Source: Deltaproteobacteria bacterium
GTDB taxonomy: Bacteria > Desulfobacterota > DSM-4660 > Desulfatiglandales > Desulfatiglandaceae
Assembly: GCA_018644785.1 (NCBI GenBank)
Contig: JABGPV010000177.1
Coordinates: forward strand, 1 to 10,858
Direction of reading: 5' to 3'
DNA: 10,858 nt
Each line of letters opens with the position of its first letter. Within the stretch, counting starts at the first letter, position 1. The position numbers were made by a program, and so were the translations under genes. Positions 1 through 6,753 of the stretch are shown one piece after another. Below the pieces are notes generated by a model. That model saw nothing but the letters and a program-made list of their open reading frames with translations. It made no database searches and was not told where the DNA came from.

Positions 1-311
1 GGGATCGTTAAAAAAATAACTTCACTTAATCTGTTTGAAAAAGTCCCAAAAGCCGGACATTTTGCAAACAGAACGTGAACTAATTTTTATCCGACCCTGA
101 AATCCCATAAAGACTGGACATTTTTCAGACAAAATGCCAAGTCAACGCGTTTCCTTTACACCTACAACGCGATTCCTTGACATTGATGGGAATCACTCGA
201 ATGGGAAACACTTGAGTAATTTTTGAGCCAACCCTTACCCCATATTCATATGGTGAAGAGCAGAGTGTCGCAATAACGACTGAATGCCCACCATTTGCCG
301 AGTCTGAATGG
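1..311. repeat. Repeat-rich leader upstream of the meaB-like gene
   Basis: This non-coding stretch is built from related units. Positions 126-159 (34 bases) are an exact inverted copy of 5600-5633, and 202-229 (28 bases) an exact inverted copy of 5567-5594. The similarity is looser across 1-125. Bases 1-22 resemble the reverse complement of about 5679-5699, and the GGACATTTT-containing unit occurs twice here (about 55-63 and 115-123). A 15-base tandem duplication (ATGGGAATCACTCGA then ATGGGAAACACTTGA, 13 of 15 identical) lies at 186-215. A TTGACA hexamer sits at 177-182 but has no matching -10 element at normal spacing, so I do not call a promoter. Confidence 0.7.
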
Positions 312-1277
312 ATGAAGACGGATTGGAATCATTTGATCGATAACCTGTTTCGCGGAGACCGCGCCTCATTGGCCCGGGTAATTACCCACGTGGAAAACAG
401 AGAACCGGGTTGGTCGGATGCCATGAAAAGGGTTTCCCAAAACATATCGCCTGCACATGTCATCGGGATCACCGGGTCTGCAGGTGTGGGGAAAAGCACC
501 TTGACGTCAGCCGTTGCCAACAACCTTGCCGACAGGGGATACCGCATCGGCATATTGGCCATCGATCCTTCCAGTCCCTTTCAGGGCGGCGCTTTTTTGG
601 GTGATCGGATCAGAATGCAGTCAGCCAATGTGAGAGATGAAATATTCATCCGGTCCATGGCCACCAGGGGGGAAACAGGAGGTCTCTGCCAGGCGGCCAG
701 GGACGTGGTAAGGCTTTTAAAGGCCTCTGGTAAAACGATGGTCCTTATCGAGACAGTCGGCACCGGACAGGATGAAGTGGATATTCATCAGATCGTGGAT
801 TGTGTGTGCCTGGTGTGCGCCCCGGGACTCGGTGACGGAATTCAGGCATTAAAAGCCGGCATCATGGAAATCGCCAGTGTGTTCGTCGTCAACAAGGCGG
901 ACCGTGAAGGAAGCGACACCCTGGCGGCAGATATTCTCTCGATGCAACGGCTTTCAAGCGACTCAGAATCGCCTGCCGCCCCCTTGTATAAAACGGTTGC
1001 CTCCACGGGAAACGGCGTGGATGAACTTGTGACCGGCCTGCTGGATCGAATGAACAGAAACAGCCGACCGGACAATAGGGGTCATGAAACCGTTAAAGCC
1101 GAAATCAGATATTTGCTTGAAAAAATGAGTAAAGATTTTCTGAATCGAAAGCTTGATGAAAGCCAGATTCTGGAGCAGATGATAGGTCATAAAAAACCGG
1201 AAGCAGTGGATCCGTACACAACTGCGGAAGAACTTTTTCAGCGGATATTTAAACACGCTGCGGCGCCTGACCACTGA
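312..1277 (+). CDS. MeaB/ArgK-type P-loop GTPase, B12 mutase chaperone
   Basis: This 321-residue protein belongs to the G3E-type GTPases related to MeaB and human MMAA. They gate adenosylcobalamin delivery to acyl-CoA mutases and protect the mutase from inactivation, in the cytoplasm. Visible motifs are the Walker A loop GSAGVGKS at residues 55-62, the family block AIDPSSPFQGGAFLGDRIRM at about 83-102, IRSMATRGETGG at 113-124, ETVGTGQDEVD at 147-157 and the guanine-specificity motif NKAD at 194-197. Length is normal for the family (about 310-340). The ATG at 312 is the natural start for this reading frame, though no clear Shine-Dalgarno precedes it. The mutase large-subunit gene begins 63 bases downstream, the classic chaperone-next-to-client layout, so this copy probably serves that mutase rather than a general methylmalonyl-CoA mutase. 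Confidence 0.93.
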   Translation: MKTDWNHLIDNLFRGDRASLARVITHVENREPGWSDAMKRVSQNISPAHVIGITGSAGVGKSTLTSAVANNLADRGYRIGILAIDPSSPFQGGAFLGDRIRMQSANVRDEIFIRSMATRGETGGLCQAARDVVRLLKASGKTMVLIETVGTGQDEVDIHQIVDCVCLVCAPGLGDGIQALKAGIMEIASVFVVNKADREGSDTLAADILSMQRLSSDSESPAAPLYKTVASTGNGVDELVTGLLDRMNRNSRPDNRGHETVKAEIRYLLEKMSKDFLNRKLDESQILEQMIGHKKPEAVDPYTTAEELFQRIFKHAAAPDH

Positions 1278-1330
1278 AATCCGAAACTCAAAATTCAAAC
1301 CAAAAACTTGAACATATCGTAATAAAAAAA

Positions 1331-1336
1331 GGAGAC
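1331..1336 (+). promoter_or_regulatory. Shine-Dalgarno of the mutase large subunit
   Basis: GGAGAC follows an A-rich run and lies 4 bases before the ATG at 1341. It fixes this start for the mutase large subunit. Confidence 0.7.
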
Positions 1337-1340
1337 CGCC

Positions 1341-2939
1341 ATGACAGAGCAGGAGAATAGATCCAACGGCCCTCTCAAAGCCGTCTATACGCCGGACGAC
1401 CTGGCTGATTTCGATTATGACCAAAAACTGGGAGACCCGGGGTCGTATCCTTATACCAGAGGAATACGACCCGCCGGTTTTTGGGGATGGATTCAGCGTG
1501 AGCTGTCCGGAGAAGGAGATGCAAAGACCTCCAACAAGCAGCTTAAATATCTACTATCCCAGGGGCAGTCCGGTGTGGATGTCATTGCCGATGCACCCTC
1601 AAACGCCTTGATGGATCCGGACCATCCGCTGGCGGTCAACGCGGTTGGAACCCAAGGGGTCTCTGTCTGCTGCCTCAATGACTTCAGAGATTTGTGGAAG
1701 GACCTCCCGTTGGACAGTATCACCGTTTCCAGCTCCATGACGAGCCTGATAACCGCCTGTGCGCTCTATATTGTGGCCGGTGAGAACAATACGCCGGCCG
1801 AAAAACTTCGGGGAAGCGTTATCCAGGCGCCGTTTTATTCGGAACCCTGCGGCTATTCCACCCACCTGCCCTTTGACCTGCGGCTCCGTATATCTTCGGA
1901 TTGCATTGAGTTCTGCACCAGGGAAATGCCCAGATTTCATTCATTTGTGGAGGACACCTATTTTTTCTGTGAAACGGGTCTGAATGGTGTCGAAGAGATG
2001 GCTTTAGGATTTGTAGAGATACGACATATGGTGCGGGATCTACTCAAACGCGGTCTTGACATTGACAGTTTCGCTCCCCGCATCGCAATCCTGGTGGATT
2101 GCGGCATGGATTTTTTTGCAGAAATCGCAAAAATCCGTGCCACAAGACGAATCTTTTCCCGGATGATGAAGGAGGAGTTCGGCGCTAAAGACCGCCGTTC
2201 CTGGGCGCCTATCATCACCAGTCATACTTCGGGAATGGCTATGACGGCCCAGCAGCCGTCAAATAACATTATCCGGGGGACGCTTCAGTCCATGTCCCTG
2301 GTATTAGGCGGCGTTCAGGCCGTAGAAGTTTCAGCTTTTGATGAAGCTTATCGTACCCCGAGCCCGGAATCCCATCTGGTCGGTCTTCGCACGCAGCAGA
2401 TTATCGGGCTCGAAACAGGCGTCACAAAAGTGGTGGATCCCCTGGCCGGTTCATATTATGTGGAGACACTGACTGACGAAATGGAAAAGAACATCCTGAC
2501 GATGATTGATGACATCGAATCCAAAGGTGATCCGGCAAAGTTATCTGAGGAGGGATGGTTCAAGACGTTCTTCGAAAATGCAATGGCTCGCTATGCCAAA
2601 CAGATCGAGGATGGAGAAATACAAAAGGTGGGGCTGAACTGTTTACAGCTCCCCCCGGAAGAAGACACCCTTTTGAAAGATATCTCAGAGAAAAAAATTG
2701 AGCCGTATAAGGACCATATCGAACGTATCAAAATATTCAAAAAAAACCGGGACCATCAGAAACTGAAGTCGGTTCTTGAAAAGCTCTTTGAAACGACAGA
2801 GAGCAAACAGGAAAACCTGTCAGCAGTTACCATTGAAGCACTTAAGGCAGATGCAACCGTAGGAGAAATTGCCGGCGTCATGCGCATGGCCTATGGCCTT
2901 CCGTATGACCCGTTTGGCATGATGGAGCCTTTACTATAA
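1341..2939 (+). CDS. Divergent B12-dependent acyl-CoA mutase, large (catalytic) subunit
   Basis: The 532 residues match the TIM-barrel domain of methylmalonyl-CoA mutase family enzymes, which move a carbon group between adjacent carbons of an acyl-CoA by radical chemistry. Family landmarks are YPYTRG (36-41), DPDHP (92-96), FAPR (244-247), TAQQPSNN (302-309), FDEA (333-336), RTQQII (350-355) and DPLAGSYYVE (366-375). There is no C-terminal cobalamin domain. That is encoded separately at 3070, as in two-part mutases such as isobutyryl- and 2-hydroxyisobutyryl-CoA mutases. In a by-eye alignment to Propionibacterium methylmalonyl-CoA mutase, Tyr89, Arg207, His244, His328 and Gln330 correspond to Leu55, about Gly171, Phe208, Thr293 and His295. 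Tyr243 and Glu370 are kept as Tyr207 and Glu335. The YAGF motif is absent. The fold assignment is firm, but the substrate is unknown and unlikely to be methylmalonyl-CoA. Confidence 0.9.
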   Translation: MTEQENRSNGPLKAVYTPDDLADFDYDQKLGDPGSYPYTRGIRPAGFWGWIQRELSGEGDAKTSNKQLKYLLSQGQSGVDVIADAPSNALMDPDHPLAVNAVGTQGVSVCCLNDFRDLWKDLPLDSITVSSSMTSLITACALYIVAGENNTPAEKLRGSVIQAPFYSEPCGYSTHLPFDLRLRISSDCIEFCTREMPRFHSFVEDTYFFCETGLNGVEEMALGFVEIRHMVRDLLKRGLDIDSFAPRIAILVDCGMDFFAEIAKIRATRRIFSRMMKEEFGAKDRRSWAPIITSHTSGMAMTAQQPSNNIIRGTLQSMSLVLGGVQAVEVSAFDEAYRTPSPESHLVGLRTQQIIGLETGVTKVVDPLAGSYYVETLTDEMEKNILTMIDDIESKGDPAKLSEEGWFKTFFENAMARYAKQIEDGEIQKVGLNCLQLPPEEDTLLKDISEKKIEPYKDHIERIKIFKKNRDHQKLKSVLEKLFETTESKQENLSAVTIEALKADATVGEIAGVMRMAYGLPYDPFGMMEPLL

Positions 2940-2947
2940 TAGTCAAC

Positions 2948-3045
2948 AAACCGGTTCCCCAGTGTTTCTCATTAGTCGAGTGTTTCCCATTTGTGAAAGG
3001 GAAACACGTCGCTTGTCAAAGAAACACTGGGGGAACCGGTTTTTT
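2948..3045. repeat. Nested long palindrome with T-run between mutase subunit genes
   Basis: Outer arms 2948-2969 and 3020-3042 pair over 22 bases with a single bulged G (AACCGGTT, CCCC and AGTGTTTCT blocks). Inside them, GTGTTTCCC (2980-2988) pairs perfectly with GGGAAACAC (2999-3007) around a 10-base loop. A run of six T (3040-3045) begins at the base of the outer stem, so on the + strand it resembles a Rho-independent terminator. The GTGTTTC core also occurs in the other intergenic repeats of this window, which suggests a dispersed palindromic element. It could attenuate transcription into the small-subunit gene. Confidence 0.85.
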
Positions 3046-3069
3046 AAAGAATAAATAAAGGATACGACT

Positions 3070-3471
3070 ATGGGAAACGTAAGGATAGTAATCGGAATGA
3101 TGGGCATGGATCAACATGAAGTAGGAGCCATAGCTGTTTCCCGGATTCTGATGGAAGCCGGCATGGAGGTCATTTACCTGGGAAGGTTCCAGTCTCCCGC
3201 CAGTATCGTGAACGCCGGAATCGATGAAGCAGCCGATCTCATCGGCATTTCCTGCCACTCCTGGGAATATCTGTATTTTCTACCCGACATCATCAGTCTT
3301 TTAAAGGCACAACAGATCAATATACCAATCATCGTCGGCGGATCGGTCATCACCGGCGGTGACAGGGAAAAATTGCTGGAAATGGGAGTTGCGGCAGTAT
3401 TTGAAGCAGGAGCTGGGAAAGATGAAATCGTACAAAAAGTAGGAGAACTGGCTGCCCAAGGAATTCCTTAG
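3070..3471 (+). CDS. B12-dependent mutase small subunit, cobalamin-binding
   Basis: The 133-residue Rossmann-like cobalamin-binding protein has the length typical of stand-alone mutase small subunits. The base-off/His-on motif DxHxxG is present as D14-Q15-H16-E17-V18-G19, with His16 the expected lower cobalt ligand. GISCHS (59-64) and the glycine pair in VGGS (89-92) occupy the positions that cradle the nucleotide tail. AAGGA at 3058-3062 supports the ATG at 3070. It follows the large subunit by 130 bases containing the long palindrome, and presumably forms the heteromer with it. Canonical subunits have a conserved Lys four residues before the motif Asp (Lys604 in Propionibacterium). Here that position is Met10, and the usual DGH is DQH. 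It therefore shares the divergence of its partner. Confidence 0.92.
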   Translation: MGNVRIVIGMMGMDQHEVGAIAVSRILMEAGMEVIYLGRFQSPASIVNAGIDEAADLIGISCHSWEYLYFLPDIISLLKAQQINIPIIVGGSVITGGDREKLLEMGVAAVFEAGAGKDEIVQKVGELAAQGIP

Positions 3472-3479
3472 GGATCCAA

Positions 3480-3522
3480 GTGTTTCTTATTAGTATCTAC
3501 TGACAAATTCGGGAAGAAACGT
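3480..3522. repeat. Inverted repeat upstream of the SCP2-like gene
   Basis: GTTTCTT (3482-3488) and AAGAAAC (3514-3520) pair perfectly and extend by two wobble pairs. The same arms occur in the palindrome at 5732-5764. Bases around 3471-3488, including GGATCCAAGTGTTTCT, recur inverted at about 5849-5866. This may be a regulator site or another member of the dispersed palindrome family. Confidence 0.5.
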
Positions 3523-3565
3523 ATTTTAACTCATTTTGTAAGATATGGAATAGAGGAGGTTAACA

Positions 3566-3937
3566 ATGGAATTCCCAAGTATGGCGTGGATAACGTCTCT
3601 TCAGAAGAAATGCAACGAAAGCAGTAGCTTTAGAAAGGCCAGTAGCTGGGCAGATACAAAAATTGTGCTGGAGATCGGTGACAGCCGGTATTATTTAAAA
3701 CTCTACCGCGGGGAAATTATCGATATCATGGAATACCTGCCTTTTTCCAATGCTCTTGGTTATGATATCCTGCTGCGTGGTCAAAGAGAAGTGTGGCAAA
3801 AAATTATTGAGAGGCAAAATCCCTTTCTCCAGCTGGCCTTTCTGGGTGAAATTGAAAGAGACGGTAACATGCTGGAGTGCAATCGAATGCACGAAGCCGT
3901 ATCCATCATGACCGATGAAATTATGCCGCAGATATAA
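3566..3937 (+). CDS. Small SCP2-like (sterol/lipid carrier-like) protein
   Basis: This 123-residue soluble protein has no signal peptide or membrane segment. Its pattern recalls SCP2-like domains: a strand pair around KIVLEIGDSRYYLKLYRGEI (32-51), then DILLRGQREVWQKII (67-81), where such domains carry the conserved substrate-cavity strand and Trp-containing helix, and a C-terminal helix after a Gly-containing turn. This is fold recognition by eye, not a firm family match. Such domains bind acyl-CoAs, sterols or other hydrophobic ligands and occur among lipid and steroid catabolic genes. A strong GAGGAGG lies just before the ATG at 3566. The gene sits 35 bases before the hydrolase gene and probably shares its transcript. 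If the call is wrong, it is simply a conserved-looking hypothetical protein. Confidence 0.6.
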   Translation: MEFPSMAWITSLQKKCNESSSFRKASSWADTKIVLEIGDSRYYLKLYRGEIIDIMEYLPFSNALGYDILLRGQREVWQKIIERQNPFLQLAFLGEIERDGNMLECNRMHEAVSIMTDEIMPQI

Positions 3938-3972
3938 CGATCTGAACACTTCACAAGGGGGAGGAAATACTT

Positions 3973-4803
3973 ATGACTGGGGACAACACTAAAATTACCG
4001 GACATTACGAAGTTATTGAGGATACGCGAATTTATTACGAAAGCTGCGGAAACGGCAACCCTTTGATCTGTATTCATACGGCCGGCGCCTGTTCCATGGA
4101 ATTCCATGAATTTATGACAATCATGGCAGCTAAAGGATTTAGAGTCATGGCCATTGACCTTCCCGGCCACGGGAAATCGTATCCGGTAAATTGGCAGCCC
4201 TTTCGCGTGATGCATGATTACGCAGAATTTGTCTGGAAAGTCATCAAGACAATCTGCCCTGATGAGAAACCAATCATCAGCGGTTGCTCCATAGGAGGGA
4301 ATATGGTTACCGATATGGCCTGTCATCATTCTGACGCCATGCTGGCGGCCCTGGCCTTTGAAGGGGCTGCTGTGACACCTTTTTATCAACTCGATGCCTA
4401 TGAAGAGCCGCATGCCTGCCCGGGATGGCACAGTATCATGGAAAGGGCTGCAATATCAGCCAGCTATCAGCCGATGGCCGCTGAAAAAGCTGTGGAACTC
4501 CGGTGGCTGCATCGGTATAGCAGTCAGGAGGTTGCCATCGGCGACATGTTATGCTGGTCGAATCATAATGTCCTCGATAAGATGGGAAATATTACATGCC
4601 CCTATCTGGTCCTGATGGGAGAAGCCGATATCTTTCTGGTAGAGGAACTGCTTGACATGACAATCGCAGAAATCCCAAACGGATTGGGGGAAAAAGCCAT
4701 TGGAAAGGAGATGGGGCATTACCCGATGTTTGAGCAACCCGAAGCGCTGGCACAGATCGTTATGGACTTTCTGCATCGCAAAAGGGTGATAATGGACGAA
4801 TAA
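3973..4803 (+). CDS. Alpha/beta-fold hydrolase
   Basis: The 276-residue cytoplasmic enzyme has a complete catalytic triad. The nucleophile elbow GCSIG is at residues 104-108 (Ser106), the acid is probably Asp219 in GEAD, and the base is His249 in MGHYPMFEQP. The oxyanion-hole segment IHTAG (34-38) and the DLPGHGKS turn (62-69) are typical of the MhpC/epoxide-hydrolase-like branch. A lid region spans about 130-200. Substrate cannot be read from sequence. Thioester, ester and C-C bond hydrolysis are all possible, and the acyl-CoA setting makes a thioesterase or ring-cleavage-product hydrolase plausible. A GGGGGAGGA Shine-Dalgarno precedes the ATG. The gene lies between the SCP2-like gene and the TetR gene with short gaps, consistent with one operon. 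Confidence 0.88.
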   Translation: MTGDNTKITGHYEVIEDTRIYYESCGNGNPLICIHTAGACSMEFHEFMTIMAAKGFRVMAIDLPGHGKSYPVNWQPFRVMHDYAEFVWKVIKTICPDEKPIISGCSIGGNMVTDMACHHSDAMLAALAFEGAAVTPFYQLDAYEEPHACPGWHSIMERAAISASYQPMAAEKAVELRWLHRYSSQEVAIGDMLCWSNHNVLDKMGNITCPYLVLMGEADIFLVEELLDMTIAEIPNGLGEKAIGKEMGHYPMFEQPEALAQIVMDFLHRKRVIMDE

Positions 4804-4848
4804 TACGCCTGGGATTAACCAGCTGAAATTCATGTAACTGATGAGGCC

Positions 4849-5517
4849 ATGTACACGGAAAAAAAACACAAGGAAGCCATCAAGGCCAGGAGAAAGCGGG
4901 AAAAAGAGCAACGGTACCAGAATATTCTGGACGCCGCCCAAACGGTATTTTTCTTGGAAGGCTACGCAAAATCAACCATTGATAAAATCGCCTATGAAGC
5001 AGGGATCAGCAAACCCACCATTTATAAGTACTTCAAAACCAAGGACGATCTATATTTTTCGTTGATACTGCCGGTAATTGAGGATCTTGCCGTTCAGATC
5101 GGCAAGATCGAAGTGAAGCTGAGGGACGGCAAATATCCAAACGGAGAACGGCTACTGAAGGATTTGTTTAAAGCGGCTTACAGCATATATGCAGCATCGC
5201 CGGATGTTTTCAGAATAATACACCTTTTTCAACAGTCGGGTCTGATCGGAAAATTAAACGAAGAGATCAGTTCGGCCCTGGATGAAAAAGGGCGGTTGAA
5301 TTTTGAGCTTCTCAGACGAATCATTCAGATGGGGATTGAAAGCAATCTGATTATCAGGATTGACCCGGTCGAAGCAGCAGATATTTTTTGGGGACTCTTC
5401 GTGGGAGTCGTCCAACTTGAAAACATCAAGGCTAAAACAGGAAATCCCGAAAAACGACTAAAAAAGACACTTAAACTTGCAGAAAAAATATTGATTGACG
5501 CGGTCGCCGTCAAATAA
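4849..5517 (+). CDS. TetR-family transcriptional regulator
   Basis: The 222-residue regulator opens with a very basic arm (residues 4-22, many Lys/Arg). The TetR DNA-binding domain follows: RYQNILDAAQTVFFLEGY (22-39) as helix 1, then the helix-turn-helix TIDKIAYEAGISKPTIYKYF (43-62) and TKDDLYF. The remainder is the ligand-binding and dimerisation half, which has no recognisable subfamily signature. Other TetR proteins beside acyl-CoA genes sense acyl-CoA or fatty-acid-like ligands, so a local repressor answering a pathway intermediate is a reasonable inference. It lies 45 bases after the hydrolase gene on the same strand and directly before the palindrome-rich gap ahead of the SDR gene, where its operator could lie. 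The Shine-Dalgarno is weak (GAGG). Confidence 0.93.
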   Translation: MYTEKKHKEAIKARRKREKEQRYQNILDAAQTVFFLEGYAKSTIDKIAYEAGISKPTIYKYFKTKDDLYFSLILPVIEDLAVQIGKIEVKLRDGKYPNGERLLKDLFKAAYSIYAASPDVFRIIHLFQQSGLIGKLNEEISSALDEKGRLNFELLRRIIQMGIESNLIIRIDPVEAADIFWGLFVGVVQLENIKAKTGNPEKRLKKTLKLAEKILIDAVAVK

Positions 5518-5731
5518 AACCGTCTCGGGGTAACCGTATTTGTTTTTCATCAACCCGCTAAGGGTCGGCTCAAAAATTACTCAAGTGTTTCCCAAGAATG
5601 TAAAGGAAACGCGTTGACTTGGCATTTTGTCTGCAAAATGTCCAATCTTTACGGGACTTTTGCTGACAGATTATGCCAAGTTATTTTTGTACGATCCCTA
5701 AGGGTCGGCAAAAATTATTATTTAACGACAA

Positions 5732-5764
5732 CATGTTTCTTTGATACTTCTTCTAAGAAACATG
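5732..5764. promoter_or_regulatory. Perfect palindrome upstream of the SDR gene, candidate operator
   Basis: CATGTTTCTT (5732-5741) and AAGAAACATG (5755-5764) are perfect inverted arms around a 13-base spacer. The inner GTTTCTT/AAGAAAC arms match those at 3482-3520. It lies about 120 bases upstream of the SDR start and just downstream of the TetR gene. A regulator site is therefore possible, though a transcript hairpin or repeat relic fits equally well. Confidence 0.4.
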
Positions 5765-5875
5765 AATTTTAATCTCGTAATTTCAGTATATTAAAAAGTC
5801 ATAGTTTAATTCATTTAACACTGGGGGTAACCCAGAGAGATGCAAATGAGAAACACTTGGATCCCTAAGATACTA

Positions 5876-5883
5876 AGGAGGTA
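5876..5883 (+). promoter_or_regulatory. Strong Shine-Dalgarno of the SDR gene
   Basis: AAGGAGGT, nearly full complementarity to the 16S rRNA 3' end, immediately precedes the ATG at 5886. It fixes the start and suggests efficient translation. Confidence 0.75.
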
Positions 5884-5885
5884 TC

Positions 5886-6674
5886 ATGTTGCATAAAGAT
5901 AAAGTAGTCTTGATCACCGGTGCCGCCCGCGGTATCGGTAAAGTCAGCGCCCTGAAGCTGGCCGAAGAAGGTGCTGATGTCGCAGTAGTCGATATACTCC
6001 CGGAAGTGGAAGAGACAGCCCGGGAAATCGAAAAAATGGGCAGACGTTCGGCCTGGGCTGTAGTTGATATTTCCGACGTGGATCAGGTAAGGGAGGGCGT
6101 CGGAAAAATAAGACAAAACCTGGGGGAAATCGATGTGCTGATAAATAATGCCGGCATTGTCACCAATATCGCCCGTCTCACCAAAATGACCCACGATGCC
6201 TGGCAACGTGAAATTGCCGTAAATCTGTCCGGTGCCTTCAACATGATTAAAGAGGTCATCGAGCATATGAAAGTGCAAAAATGGGGACGAATCATTAATA
6301 TCTCGTCGGGCGCGGCCACCGGTGGATTGCATAAGCAGGTCGGATATGCGGCCAGCAAGGCAGGTATTCTGGGATTAACCAAAACCGTCACCCTGGAGCA
6401 CGCCCGGGACGGCATCACCTGCAACGCCGTTCTTCCCGGGTTGATCGGTACTGAACTGGTGTCCATGATGCCCGTCGAAATCCGAGATGTGGCCACTCGC
6501 ACCATCCCGACCCGAAGAATTGGGGAGATGCAGGAGGTCGCTTATCTGATTTCATTTTTAGCCTCAGAAAGGTCTGCTTATATCAACGGTGTTGAAATTC
6601 CCATCGACGGTGGAATGATGCTGAATACCGGATCATTGGGGAGTCGCAGGGAGGTTGGCCAGATGCACGCCTGA
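5886..6674 (+). CDS. Short-chain dehydrogenase/reductase (SDR), NAD-type
   Basis: This 262-residue classical SDR oxidises or reduces an alcohol/ketone. The nucleotide-binding glycine motif TGAARGIG is at residues 11-18. Asp36 at the end of the second strand (AVVDI) favours NAD(H) over NADP(H). NNAG is at 87-90, the catalytic Asn113 lies in VNLSG, and the Ser141/Tyr154/Lys158 set sits in SSGAATGG and YAASK. The C-terminal block INGVEIPIDGG (233-243) is typical of FabG-like and 3-hydroxyacyl-CoA dehydrogenase-like members. Given a mutase and an acyl-CoA synthetase in the island, oxidation of a hydroxyacyl-CoA product is the best guess, but substrate cannot be read directly. It is the first gene of the downstream unit and lies about 105 bases before the synthetase. 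Confidence 0.93.
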   Translation: MLHKDKVVLITGAARGIGKVSALKLAEEGADVAVVDILPEVEETAREIEKMGRRSAWAVVDISDVDQVREGVGKIRQNLGEIDVLINNAGIVTNIARLTKMTHDAWQREIAVNLSGAFNMIKEVIEHMKVQKWGRIINISSGAATGGLHKQVGYAASKAGILGLTKTVTLEHARDGITCNAVLPGLIGTELVSMMPVEIRDVATRTIPTRRIGEMQEVAYLISFLASERSAYINGVEIPIDGGMMLNTGSLGSRREVGQMHA

Positions 6675-6693
6675 AAGCAGCACCTGTCAACAC

Positions 6694-6753
6694 TATTTTT
6701 TCAATAAACACGATCTGTTGCGCAAGGTCGTAAGAGATCTTGTTAAGAAGGAA
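6694..6753 (+). pseudogene. Possible relic of an acyl-CoA dehydrogenase N-terminus
   Basis: Between the SDR and synthetase genes, frame +1 reads YFFNKHDLLRKVVRDLVKKE. This resembles the first helix of acyl-CoA dehydrogenases (pattern F-x-x-E-H-x-x-L-R-x-x-V-R-x-F-x-x-K-E). There is no ATG directly before it, and after about 20 residues the reading runs into the synthetase start region in another frame. I infer that a dehydrogenase gene once stood here and was almost entirely deleted. The match is from memory and the fragment is short, so chance similarity remains possible. Confidence 0.4.

Larger units (their letters stand above)
5518..5885. repeat. Repeat-rich intergenic region between tetR and SDR genes
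   Basis: There is no gene here. Positions 5567-5594 and 5600-5633 are exact inverted copies of 202-229 and 126-159 at the window start. The 12-mer CTAAGGGTCGGC occurs twice in direct orientation (5558-5569 and 5698-5709), each time followed by an AAAAATTA stretch. These copies bracket about 130 bases of repeat like a duplication around an inserted element. Further downstream are a 10-base-arm palindrome (5732-5764), a short hairpin CTGGG-GGTAA-CCCAG (5821-5835) and a GAAACAC core at 5850-5856. The region presumably also carries the promoter of the SDR operon, but no clear -35/-10 pair stands out. Confidence 0.75.

Noticed and set aside
1..311. CRISPR array in the repeat-rich leader
   Set aside because: Repeats are imperfect, inverted and irregularly spaced, with no uniform spacers and no cas genes nearby.
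1341..3471. Ordinary propionate-pathway methylmalonyl-CoA mutase
   Set aside because: The YAGF motif and the residues equivalent to Arg207 and His244 are absent, and the subunits are split.
1341..3471. Canonical 2-hydroxyisobutyryl-CoA mutase (acetone pathway)
   Set aside because: The split subunits and SDR/ligase context fit, but the marker Asp is replaced by Ile82 in my alignment, and no thiamine-diphosphate enzyme gene is present. It is kept only as an analogy.
3781..4431. Long minus-strand ORF of 216 codons
   Set aside because: It is antisense to the SCP2-like and hydrolase genes, which have clear motifs. Its translation is Cys/His-rich without domain features.
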